NCBI GenBank assembly: GCA_031258375.1
Contig: JAIRMX010000126.1
Coordinates: forward strand, 1 to 19,604
Source: Elusimicrobiota bacterium
GTDB taxonomy: Bacteria; Elusimicrobiota; Elusimicrobia; Elusimicrobiales; Elusimicrobiaceae
Direction of reading: 5' to 3'
DNA length: 19,604 nt
Part shown: positions 13,585 to 19,604 of the stretch, piece after piece
Position numbering within the stretch: position 1 is the first letter of the stretch
How the letters are laid out: each line of letters starts with the position of its first letter
Made by a program: the position numbers and the translations under genes
The notes under the pieces: generated by a model
What the model saw: the letters and a program-made list of their open reading frames with translations, nothing else
What the model was told of the DNA's origin: nothing
Database searches by the model: none

Positions 13585-14421
13585 CTAATTGCTCATGGAA
13601 ATGCTTACTTCCGTATCTTCGCTGTCTTTTGCAACGGCTTTTATAGAAAAGCCGTTTTTATCTATGCCCACGCTGAACCCGCGCCGTCTTAAATTGCGCT
13701 GTATGTCGCGCTGGAACCGCACGGGGTCTCCGCTAATCAAGCCCAACCGCACCATATCGGGCGTATAAGCGCCGAACAATTCTTTGTGCTGCAACTGCAA
13801 AAAAGCTATGCGGCCAAGCTGAGCGTCGGCGTCTTCAACTCTTTTTTTATCATAAGCCGAAGGCATTACAAATAAAACATAATAAACATAAAAAACGCAT
13901 AATCCTATTAAAAGAGTTCCAAAGACCGAAATAACTACGGCTTCCGCCGCGGTTTTTTCCCTTGTGGATATTACTACGCTTGAAGCCATTAAATCCTGCA
14001 CCGCAAATCTGCGCGTATAAAACAAAGCCAGAGCAAAACCGGCGAAAAAAGTTACAATACCTATCAAATAACCCAATGATCTGACAAAACTTTTTCCAAA
14101 ACTAAGAGGTTGGAGAGTATTTTTGTCGACAACTTGAATGCTCATCAAAAATTTACCGGCGGTGCGGCGGCCTTGACTGTTAAAAACCGCGCTATACAAA
14201 AGAAAAATAATCCAAGAACAACCCATATACAGCGTAATCTGCAAATCGGAAGGCATCCATATATCCGCTCTTACCAATAAAAACAAAGCCAAAGCGAAAA
14301 CGGAAAAAATCAGAAAGAAATCAAAAATAAAAGCTATCGTTCTTTCAAATATGGAAGCGATTTCATACTGCGTTTGCGCGCCTTGCGCCGGCTGCTGCGT
14401 ATTATTTAAAGTTTCGTCCAT
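13585..14421 (-). CDS. RDD-family membrane protein with a C-terminal pilin-like soluble region
   Basis: A 278-residue protein. The RDD domain begins at ASIFERTIAFIFDFF (Arg27, Asp34). Four hydrophobic segments are visible: about 29-50, 60-80, 112-136 and 161-185, with GRRTAGKFLMSIQVVD (84-99) between the second and third as in the family. The last ~90 residues (about 190-278) are soluble. They contain DADAQLGRIAFLQLQHKELF and GAYTPDMVRLGLISGDP, which resemble the start of a pilin globular domain (helix, then G-x-Y-T). RDD proteins are poorly understood; some affect ion transport. The start has a GGGGG run 10 nt upstream that can serve as ribosome site. It is divergent from terC. Confidence 0.8.
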   Translation of the reverse strand: MDETLNNTQQPAQGAQTQYEIASIFERTIAFIFDFFLIFSVFALALFLLVRADIWMPSDLQITLYMGCSWIIFLLYSAVFNSQGRRTAGKFLMSIQVVDKNTLQPLSFGKSFVRSLGYLIGIVTFFAGFALALFYTRRFAVQDLMASSVVISTREKTAAEAVVISVFGTLLIGLCVFYVYYVLFVMPSAYDKKRVEDADAQLGRIAFLQLQHKELFGAYTPDMVRLGLISGDPVRFQRDIQRNLRRRGFSVGIDKNGFSIKAVAKDSEDTEVSISMSN

Positions 14422-14593
14422 AAATCTTATAACCCCCGTAAAATATCCCGCTTATGTCGGATATATAAGTATTGTACAAAATATACTCTCTTTTTAAAAT
14501 AAAAGCGCAATCCGGTTTTCCTATGCGGCGGCGATATCTCTTAAGCGCGGTTCAAAAGTATTTTATTTGATTTCAATCCCGTGTTCAATTTTA

Positions 14594-14599
14594 TATAAT
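14594..14599 (+). promoter_or_regulatory. TATAAT -10 box of terC; divergent intergenic region 14422-14606
   Basis: A perfect TATAAT ends 7 nt before the terC ATG, with no Shine-Dalgarno between them. The 185-bp divergent gap otherwise holds the leader of the RDD gene and no RNA gene or strong hairpin that I can see. The -35 is weak (TTGATT 14567-14572 has a 21-nt spacer). Confidence 0.4.
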
Positions 14600-14606
14600 T
14601 AAAAAT

Positions 14607-15530
14607 ATGAACGTACATTATATTATGTGGACAGCTTTCTGGATTATCGTTGTTTTGGCTTTATTTATAGACCTTGCGGTTATGAATAAACATCACGGCA
14701 GCGTAAGCATTAAAGAAGCTTTGACTATGGTTTTCGCGTGGGTGTCTCTTGCCGCGCTTTTTGGCGGAGCGATTTGGCTGTTTTTGGGACATGTAAAAGG
14801 GCTGGAATATTTTACGGGATACGTAATAGAATATTCGCTTTCAATAGACAATATGTTCGTTTTTATTATGATTTTTTCGTATTTTGCCGTGCCGGCCGAG
14901 CATCAGCCTAAGGTTTTGCTTTGGGGCATTTTAGGCGCGGTAGTTATGAGATTCGTTTTTATTTTTATCGGAGTGCAGCTGATAATAAAATTTAAATTTA
15001 TGGTCTATATTTTCGGCGCGCTGCTTATTTACACGGCAATAAAAATGCTCGTTCAAAAGGAAGAAAAATTCGATCCCGGCAAAATGCCGATTTTAAAACT
15101 ATTCAAAAAAATAATGCCGCTTAAGGACACTTATGAAAACGGCAAATTTTTCATAAAAGAAAATTCAAAATGGTTTGCCACCACGCTTTTTGCGGCGGTT
15201 TTGGTAATAGAAGGTTCCGACTTAATTTTTGCGGTTGATTCCATACCCGCGGTGCTTTCGATAACCCGCGATACTTTTATAGTTTACACTTCAAATATTT
15301 TTGCCATTATCGGCCTGCGTTCCTTATATTTTTTGCTTTCGGGTATGGCCGGCAAATTTGAATATCTTAAATACGGCATTGCCGTAGTGCTGATTTTTGT
15401 GGGCGTTAAAATGATTATATCGCATTATTATCACATCCCCACGCCGGCCTCGCTCGGCGTAATCGCATTTGTTCTGGGCGCGGCAATTTTGCCTTCCGCG
15501 ATAAAAAATAAAATGGATACAGAAAAATGA
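14607..15530 (+). CDS. TerC-family integral membrane protein (Alx/TerC metal-ion exporter type)
   Basis: A 307-residue polytopic membrane protein with about nine hydrophobic segments. The two family signatures are intact: EYSLSIDNMFVFIMIF (75-90, Asp81) and EGSDLIFAVDSIPAVLSIT (202-220, Glu202, Asp205, Asp211). Acidic residues in these helices are thought to bind metal. The charged loop at about 150-188 between the two halves is typical. Members (Alx, YceF-type, TerC) have been linked to manganese efflux and co-translational metalation and, in ter clusters, to tellurite resistance. There is no ter cluster here, so metal export is the better guess. It shares an ATGA overlap with coaC, an unrelated function, so the pairing probably reflects genome compaction. 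Confidence 0.9.
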   Translation: MNVHYIMWTAFWIIVVLALFIDLAVMNKHHGSVSIKEALTMVFAWVSLAALFGGAIWLFLGHVKGLEYFTGYVIEYSLSIDNMFVFIMIFSYFAVPAEHQPKVLLWGILGAVVMRFVFIFIGVQLIIKFKFMVYIFGALLIYTAIKMLVQKEEKFDPGKMPILKLFKKIMPLKDTYENGKFFIKENSKWFATTLFAAVLVIEGSDLIFAVDSIPAVLSITRDTFIVYTSNIFAIIGLRSLYFLLSGMAGKFEYLKYGIAVVLIFVGVKMIISHYYHIPTPASLGVIAFVLGAAILPSAIKNKMDTEK

Positions 15531-16066
15531 AAAAAAACGTTCTTTTTATGTTAAGCGGCTCTATAGCGTGCTATAAAGCCTGCAATTTAATCTCGCGTCT
15601 TGTAAAAGAAGGCCACAGCGTTAAAACCGCCTGTACAAAAAACGCTTTAAATTTTATCGGCGCGCCGACGCTTGCGGGCTTAAGCGGCAAAAGCGTTTAT
15701 TACGACGCGTTCGCGCAAAAAGACGATAAAATAGAGCATATTTCTTTATCAAAATGGGCGGATATTGCCGTGCTTGCGCCAGCCACGGCAAATATAATAA
15801 ATAAAATGGCCGCGGGCATTGCCGACGACTGCGTCTCCACTCTTTTTCTCTCTCACGATTTTAAAAAGCCTTTTTTCATTGCTCCCGCGATGAATAAAAA
15901 TATGTATTTGCACCCGGCAACTCAGGCGGCGATGGCAAAACTTAAAGAATGGGGCGTAAGAGTTCTTCCTGCCGAAAAAGGCCGTCAGGCTTGCGGCGAC
16001 AACGGAGAGGGACGTATGCTTGAACCCCGGCAAATTTATGAATTTTTGCTGGAATATCTGAAATGA
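15527..16066 (+). CDS. coaC: CoaC, phosphopantothenoylcysteine decarboxylase (stand-alone)
   Basis: FMN enzyme that decarboxylates 4'-phosphopantothenoylcysteine to 4'-phosphopantetheine in coenzyme A synthesis. The 179 residues are just the flavoprotein half of the usual fused CoaBC. Visible are GSIACYKACNLI (11-22), the active-site His71 in EHISLSKWAD, APATANIINKMAAGIADD (84-101), the PAMNKNM clamp (120-126) and the substrate-recognition loop with the catalytic Cys156 (GRQACGDNGEGRM, 152-164). All key residues are kept. It overlaps terC and coaB by ATGA. The ligase half is the next gene. Confidence 0.93.
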   Translation: MKKNVLFMLSGSIACYKACNLISRLVKEGHSVKTACTKNALNFIGAPTLAGLSGKSVYYDAFAQKDDKIEHISLSKWADIAVLAPATANIINKMAAGIADDCVSTLFLSHDFKKPFFIAPAMNKNMYLHPATQAAMAKLKEWGVRVLPAEKGRQACGDNGEGRMLEPRQIYEFLLEYLK

Positions 16067-16710
16067 AAATACTGCTTACTTTGGGCGCGACGGCAGAAGC
16101 GATTGACGGCGTGCGTTTTATAACCAATTTCAGTACCGGCAAAACCGGCTGCGCTTTGGCGGATTATTTGGCAAAAGCCGGGCATAAAGTTACAGCGTTA
16201 TGCGGGCAGTACTCCCAAAAGCCGCAGATTGCAAAAAAAATAATTTTTAACGATTTTGCCGATTTAAACAAAAAAATAAAACGGCAACTTTCCGCCGACA
16301 GTTTTGACGCCGTCATACATCTTGCCGCGGTAAGCGATTTTTCGGTTAATAAAGTTATTGCGGACGGAAAATTATACGGCCCGCGCAAACTTAAAAAAAT
16401 ATCCTCTGCAAGCAAAGTTTGCATCGAACTAAAAAACAATTTTAAAATTATAGATAAAATAAAAATTTACGCTAAAAATAAACCTCTCGTGATAGGTTTT
16501 AAACTAACGAACGCGGCAAATTACGCTCAAAGAATTGGAAGCGCAAAAAAATTAAACGCGGATATGGTGGTTCATAACGACTTAAAGGATTTAAAAAGCG
16601 GCAGGCGCATATTCACTTTATACAAAAACGGTTTGCGCAAAAAAGTTATAAAAGGCATTGCCGAACTTGCAAAACAAATAAATGAAATCTTAAACGGACA
16701 TATTTCATAG
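16063..16710 (+). CDS. coaB: CoaB, phosphopantothenate-cysteine ligase (stand-alone)
   Basis: Joins cysteine to 4'-phosphopantothenate, the step before CoaC. The 215-residue DFP-type Rossmann domain shows LTLGATAEAIDGVRFITNFS (5-24), TGKTGCALADYLAKAGHKVT (25-44), AAVSDF (88-93), RKLKKISS (108-115, the lysine-rich loop that holds the activating nucleotide) and PLVIGFKLTN (141-150). A HND motif (171-173) replaces the common ANDV region. Its start overlaps the coaC stop by four bases (ATGA), so the pair is a fused CoaBC split into two coupled genes with the order reversed to C then B, as in the fused protein. The nucleotide used (CTP or ATP) cannot be told. Confidence 0.88.
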   Translation: MKILLTLGATAEAIDGVRFITNFSTGKTGCALADYLAKAGHKVTALCGQYSQKPQIAKKIIFNDFADLNKKIKRQLSADSFDAVIHLAAVSDFSVNKVIADGKLYGPRKLKKISSASKVCIELKNNFKIIDKIKIYAKNKPLVIGFKLTNAANYAQRIGSAKKLNADMVVHNDLKDLKSGRRIFTLYKNGLRKKVIKGIAELAKQINEILNGHIS

Positions 16711-16718
16711 ATTAAACT

Positions 16719-16724
16719 TAAAAT
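16719..16724 (+). promoter_or_regulatory. Possible -10 box (TAAAAT) of miaA
   Basis: TAAAAT ends 6 nt before the miaA ATG within a run that also reads TATAAT; no Shine-Dalgarno is present. miaA starts 20 bp after coaB and may also be read through from it. Confidence 0.3.
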
Positions 16725-16730
16725 ATAATT

Positions 16731-17687
16731 ATGTCACCAAAACGCTATCCCATAATTATTGCCGGGCCGACGGCAAGCGGCAAAACCGATACAGCGCTTG
16801 CGCTTGCAAAACTAACTGACGGTTTTATTATATCTGCGGATTCAAAACAAATATATAAAAATCTCGCCGCGGGCACCGCGGCGCCAAAAGGCATATGGCA
16901 AAACGGCTTGTATAAAGTCGAAGGCGTAAATTATCATCTCGTTGATTTTTTGGATATCAGCGAAAGTTTTGACGTGTCAAAATTCTGCGCGGCGGCGCAA
17001 AGCATTATGTCTAGCAATGCAAAAAAACAGGCTGTTTTTGCCGGCGGCACGGGCATGTACCTGCAGGGATATTTTGCGGGCATGGACGCGCTGCCAAAAG
17101 CCGAGCCGAAAATCCGCTTAGAGCTAAAAGAACTCGCGGAAAAATACGGCAAAGAATATCTGCACAAACGTCTTGGCGAAGTCGACCCCAAAAGCGCGGA
17201 GCAAATACCGTCCGGAAATATACAGCGAATAACGCGCGCGCTTGAAATTTTTATGATTACTTCCAGACCCGCTTCTTCGCTGCGAAGCGGCAAATTTAAA
17301 GCCGAAATCCCGTCGGATAAAGCTAAATTATTTTATCTGAACTGGGATAAAGAAATTCTAAACGAACGCATAGTTTCGCGCGCGCAAAATATCTTCGGGC
17401 CTATGCTGGAAGAAGCCAAACGCGCGCTTGAGGCAGGCTACGCGCAGGACGCCGCCGGACTTAAAAGCCTAGGATACGGAGAAGCGATTGCATACTTGAA
17501 AGGCGATATGACGCGCGCGCAAGCTTTGGAACGCATTATAATTCTGACGCGCCAGTACGCCAAACGCCAGCGCACTTGGTTTTCGCGTTATAAAAATATG
17601 ATAAAAATAGATTTAAAACGCCGCGACGATTTTAACTCCGCGCGCTTAGCCGAATTTATCTGCGAAGAAAAACCTAAAACATTGTAA
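16731..17687 (+). CDS. miaA: MiaA, tRNA dimethylallyltransferase
   Basis: Transfers a dimethylallyl group from DMAPP to N6 of A37 in tRNAs that read UNN codons, stabilising codon pairing. The length of 318 residues is normal. The P-loop GPTASGKT (12-19), DSKQIY (37-42, with the general base Asp37), GTAAPKG, and AGGTGMYLQGYFAGMD (about 104-119) are all present. The C-terminal tRNA-binding signature RQYAKRQRTWFSRYKN is intact. KSLGYGEAIAYLKG (the CCA/anticodon-side helix) is also typical. It is convergent with purF; a hairpin at 17766-17786 lies between them. Confidence 0.94.
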   Translation: MSPKRYPIIIAGPTASGKTDTALALAKLTDGFIISADSKQIYKNLAAGTAAPKGIWQNGLYKVEGVNYHLVDFLDISESFDVSKFCAAAQSIMSSNAKKQAVFAGGTGMYLQGYFAGMDALPKAEPKIRLELKELAEKYGKEYLHKRLGEVDPKSAEQIPSGNIQRITRALEIFMITSRPASSLRSGKFKAEIPSDKAKLFYLNWDKEILNERIVSRAQNIFGPMLEEAKRALEAGYAQDAAGLKSLGYGEAIAYLKGDMTRAQALERIIILTRQYAKRQRTWFSRYKNMIKIDLKRRDDFNSARLAEFICEEKPKTL

Positions 17688-17765
17688 AACTCTATGCGCT
17701 TACACCCGCATGTTTGCGTCGGTCGACACTAAAATAATCGACGAAAGACAAACCGCCGTGCCGTT

Positions 17766-17786
17766 CTTGGCGGATATAACGCCAAG
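17766..17786. terminator. Hairpin between convergent miaA and purF
   Basis: CTTGGCG, loop GATATAA, CGCCAAG: a perfect 7-bp stem followed on the plus strand by a T/A-rich stretch (TCTTAAATATAATTTTATTTT). It sits 79 bp after the miaA stop and 15 bp from the purF stop. It is a moderate intrinsic terminator candidate for miaA; the other direction lacks a clear T-run. Confidence 0.4.
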
Positions 17787-17800
17787 TCTTAAATATAATT

Positions 17801-19177
17801 TTATTTTCCCTGCCGCGTTTCTTTTGAAATTTTGTAAATATATTTGCCGCTTAAGCAAGAAAAACAAAAACCTTGCGCGCCGGTTTTGCCGCCGCAGGCT
17901 TCCCGCGCGTTTTTAACGGTTAAAAACGTAACGCTGTTTGCGCCGATTTCTTTTCTAATTTGCTCGCGCGCGTAATTTGCGGCAATAAGCTCTTGCTTTG
18001 TGTGCATATTTATGCCGTAAAAACACGGCGAGATTATCGGCGGGCAGGTGCAGGCAAAATGAACTTTTTTGGCGCCGTTTGCGCGCAGTAATTTAATAAT
18101 TTTTTTCGAGGTCGTGCCGCGCACTATGGAATCGTCGATTAAAATAATTTTTTTATCTTCGATAATGTCGTTTATCGGCAAAAGTTTTAACTTCACGGAA
18201 GTTTCCCGCACAGTCTGAGCGTTTTTGATTAATGCCCTGCCCATATAGTGATTGCGAATTAAACCCATTTCAAAAGGGAGATTTGCTTTTTGCGCAAAGC
18301 CCATCGCCGCAAAAACTCCGCTGTCCGGAACGGGCATAACGAAATCCGCCTTGATATTTTGCATTTGGCCGGCAAGCCTGCGCCCCATTTCCATGCGGGA
18401 GTCCGCGACAGATTGAGCGCGTATGACGCTGTCCGGACGGGACATATAAATTTGTTCAAAAATACAATTTTGCAATTTGCCGGCTTTTGTATAAAAAAAA
18501 CTTTTAATTTTTCCATTCTCCACGATTATAACCTCGGCGGGTTTTATATCGCGAATATACTCCCCGCCTAAGGCTTCCATCGCCGAAGTTTCCGAAGCCA
18601 CTATATACGCGCCTTCAATTTTGCCAAGAACAAGCGGCCTTATGCCGTGCGGATCGCGAAAAGCGATTAACTTGCCGCCGCTAATCATAACCGCCGCAAA
18701 ACCGCCCTCAATTTGCGGAAGAGTTTTTTTCAACGCGGCCTCAAGCGGTTTGTTTTCATGCGCGATAAGATGAATTATAAATTCCGTTTCCGAAGAATGC
18801 TGAAGTATCGCGCCTTTTTTACGCATTTGAGCAAGAATTGATTTGGTATTAATTATATTTCCGCTTAAGGCAATTGCAATTTCTCCAAGAGAAGTGTTGA
18901 AAGTGAAAGGCTGCGCGTCATAAATGCCCGATTTCACGCCCGAAGTCGGATGACGCACGTGGCCTATGGCAGAGTCGCCTTTAAGCGTCGCGAGAATTTC
19001 CGCGCTAAAGGCGGACATCACAAGCCCGCTTCCCCTATGCAAAGTAAAGAGACGATTTTTTGTATCGTAACTTGCAATGCCGCAGGATTCCTGCCCGCGG
19101 TGCTGAAGCGAAAATAAACCTATCTGAGCAAAAGCCGCCGCGTTTCTGTGATTTTTAATTCCTATTATTCCGCCCAT
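17801..19177 (-). CDS. purF: PurF, amidophosphoribosyltransferase, with a degenerate glutaminase site
   Basis: First step of de novo purine synthesis: PRPP plus an amino donor gives phosphoribosylamine. The 458 residues comprise an N-terminal Ntn glutaminase domain (about 1-235) and a PRPP transferase domain. The PRPP loop IILIDDSIVRGTT (344-356), PVPDSG (282-287) and HYMGRALI (310-317) are intact. So are the B. subtilis-type Fe-S cysteines Cys238, Cys385, Cys438 and Cys441. The glutaminase site is not: the protein starts MGGIIGI, so the nucleophile Cys is Gly2; oxyanion Asn is Ser105 (ALSGN); GHVRY is GHVRH (His76); and S-D-T-E is SETE (Glu130). An in-frame stop lies two codons upstream of the ATG, and GAGGG 4 nt before it supports the start. 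It probably uses ammonia or ammonia from a partner. Confidence 0.9.
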   Translation of the reverse strand: MGGIIGIKNHRNAAAFAQIGLFSLQHRGQESCGIASYDTKNRLFTLHRGSGLVMSAFSAEILATLKGDSAIGHVRHPTSGVKSGIYDAQPFTFNTSLGEIAIALSGNIINTKSILAQMRKKGAILQHSSETEFIIHLIAHENKPLEAALKKTLPQIEGGFAAVMISGGKLIAFRDPHGIRPLVLGKIEGAYIVASETSAMEALGGEYIRDIKPAEVIIVENGKIKSFFYTKAGKLQNCIFEQIYMSRPDSVIRAQSVADSRMEMGRRLAGQMQNIKADFVMPVPDSGVFAAMGFAQKANLPFEMGLIRNHYMGRALIKNAQTVRETSVKLKLLPINDIIEDKKIILIDDSIVRGTTSKKIIKLLRANGAKKVHFACTCPPIISPCFYGINMHTKQELIAANYAREQIRKEIGANSVTFLTVKNAREACGGKTGAQGFCFSCLSGKYIYKISKETRQGK

Positions 19178-19195
19178 TTTCCCTCAATATTTGCG

Positions 19196-19203
19196 ATTAT
19201 AAT
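19196..19203. promoter_or_regulatory. Palindromic ATTATAAT giving a -10 box on both strands
   Basis: TATAAT reads on the minus strand (19201-19196), 18 nt before the purF ATG, and on the plus strand (19198-19203), toward the small ORF at 19251. No good -35 at standard spacing is visible for purF (TTGGCA is only 14 nt upstream). Confidence 0.35.
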
Positions 19204-19250
19204 ACAGCGCAGAAATGCCAAATTTCAAATCTTCTTGCAATATATATATT

Positions 19251-19391
19251 ATGGCAGAATATAAAACACAAAGCAACCGCATTGAGGACAACGGAAGATA
19301 TGAGACTTTAAGTAATTTTCGATTTGAGCCTGCTGTTGGAAATATCCGCGTAAAAAAGAACAAAGACTACTTGCGGAGTATTTGTCGATAA
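19251..19391 (+). CDS. Possible 46-residue small protein between purF and rpsT
   Basis: An ATG preceded by AT-rich sequence (no Shine-Dalgarno) opens a 46-residue frame, MAEYKTQSNRIEDNG... ending in YLRSICR, stop at 19391. It is convergent with rpsT, ending 14 bp from the rpsT stop codon, and has a TATAAT 47 nt upstream. The composition (charged, no hydrophobic stretch) is plausible for a small basic protein. I recognise no family. It may be chance. Confidence 0.25.
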   Translation: MAEYKTQSNRIEDNGRYETLSNFRFEPAVGNIRVKKNKDYLRSICR

Positions 19392-19405
19392 AAGCGATAC
19401 AAATT

Positions 19406-19579
19406 TTATTTGGCTTTTGCAGTTTTATTTATCATTTTGGCCAAGCGTGATTTTTTTCGCGCGGCGGCTTTTTTATGTATAACGCCTTTTTTAAGACCTG
19501 TGTTTCTTGAATTTCTTCTATCCGCCTGACGAGCGGCTTTTATCGCGCTGGTATGGCGCCCTGTTTTTAATTTTGCCAT
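19406..19579 (-). CDS. rpsT: Ribosomal protein bS20, unusually short (57 residues)
   Basis: S20 binds 16S rRNA helices at the bottom of the 30S body early in assembly. The frame reads MAKLKTGRHTSAIKAARQAD, then RRNSRNTGLKKGVIHKKAAA, then RKKSRLAKMINKTAKAK. The first part matches helix 1 of S20, and KGVIHKKAAARKKSRLAKMIN matches the conserved C-terminal G-(L/V/I)-I-H-K-x-x-A-x-R-x-K-x-x-L segment. Normal S20 is about 85-90 residues; about 30 residues between them (the end of helix 1, helix 2 and its turn) are missing without a frameshift. AGAGG lies 6 nt before the ATG. The same strand leads on to purF 228 bp away. Confidence 0.8.
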   Translation of the reverse strand: MAKLKTGRHTSAIKAARQADRRNSRNTGLKKGVIHKKAAARKKSRLAKMINKTAKAK

Positions 19580-19604
19580 TTTCAACCTCTTAAAAGATAT
19601 ATTT

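Noticed and set aside
14607..15530. Tellurite-resistance island
   Set aside because: TerC-family proteins are widespread without tellurite functions and no terA/B/D/E/Z genes accompany it.

Overview
The window looks like chromosomal DNA of an AT-rich, didermic, probably host-associated bacterium. The lineage guess is Elusimicrobiota. It rests on the style of the genes (a lone short type IV pilin-like protein, a ribosomal protein S20 beginning MAKLKTGRHTS, tightly packed house-keeping genes with ATGA overlaps) and not on a marker-gene phylogeny, so it is moderate inference. The left edge (1-92) is not like the rest: it is nearly T-free and ends in a run of 19 G, which looks like a contig-end sequencing artefact.

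Layout. At 93-155 (minus) is the first ~21 codons of a gene cut off by the edge. At 328-5118 (plus) is a four-gene overlapping operon: rsmD (16S rRNA methyltransferase), an iron-sulfur PD-(D/E)XK nuclease, a membrane-anchored TPR protein, and a TM0106-type RecB-like protein with a DEDD exonuclease domain. A two-ACT-domain protein and a membrane-anchored coiled-coil protein follow at 5152-6066. At 6172-7039 lies a decayed IS1249/IS256-like transposase. At 7160-9551 (minus) are a MORN-repeat protein, a HI0933/BaiN-type flavoprotein and dut. Divergent from dut is an AlbA_2 (Schlafen-AlbA) protein. The 609-bp stretch 10801-11409 carries a composite palindromic repeat and the leader of a pilin-like gene. 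At 12003-13565 is nadB, convergent with an RDD-family membrane protein. At 14607-17687 (plus) are terC, coaC, coaB and miaA. Convergent with miaA is purF (minus), preceded by a very short rpsT.

How the genes work together: most are core metabolism and translation (NAD synthesis, coenzyme A synthesis from phosphopantothenate, purine synthesis, dUTP sanitation, tRNA and rRNA modification). There is no complete phage, CRISPR array or recognisable defence island.

The points most worth checking are: (1) PurF has lost the N-terminal nucleophile cysteine and three further glutaminase-site residues while its PRPP site and Fe-S cysteines are intact, suggesting an ammonia-dependent enzyme; (2) S20 is only 57 residues, with its central part missing in frame; (3) the TM0106-like protein has a nuclease domain in which the acidic metal ligands are replaced by amides, alongside an intact-looking nuclease two genes upstream in the same operon; (4) two 134-nt repeats share a hairpin with compensatory base changes; (5) several genes lack a Shine-Dalgarno sequence and carry a TANAAT box 4-9 nt before ATG, the spacing expected of leaderless mRNAs.
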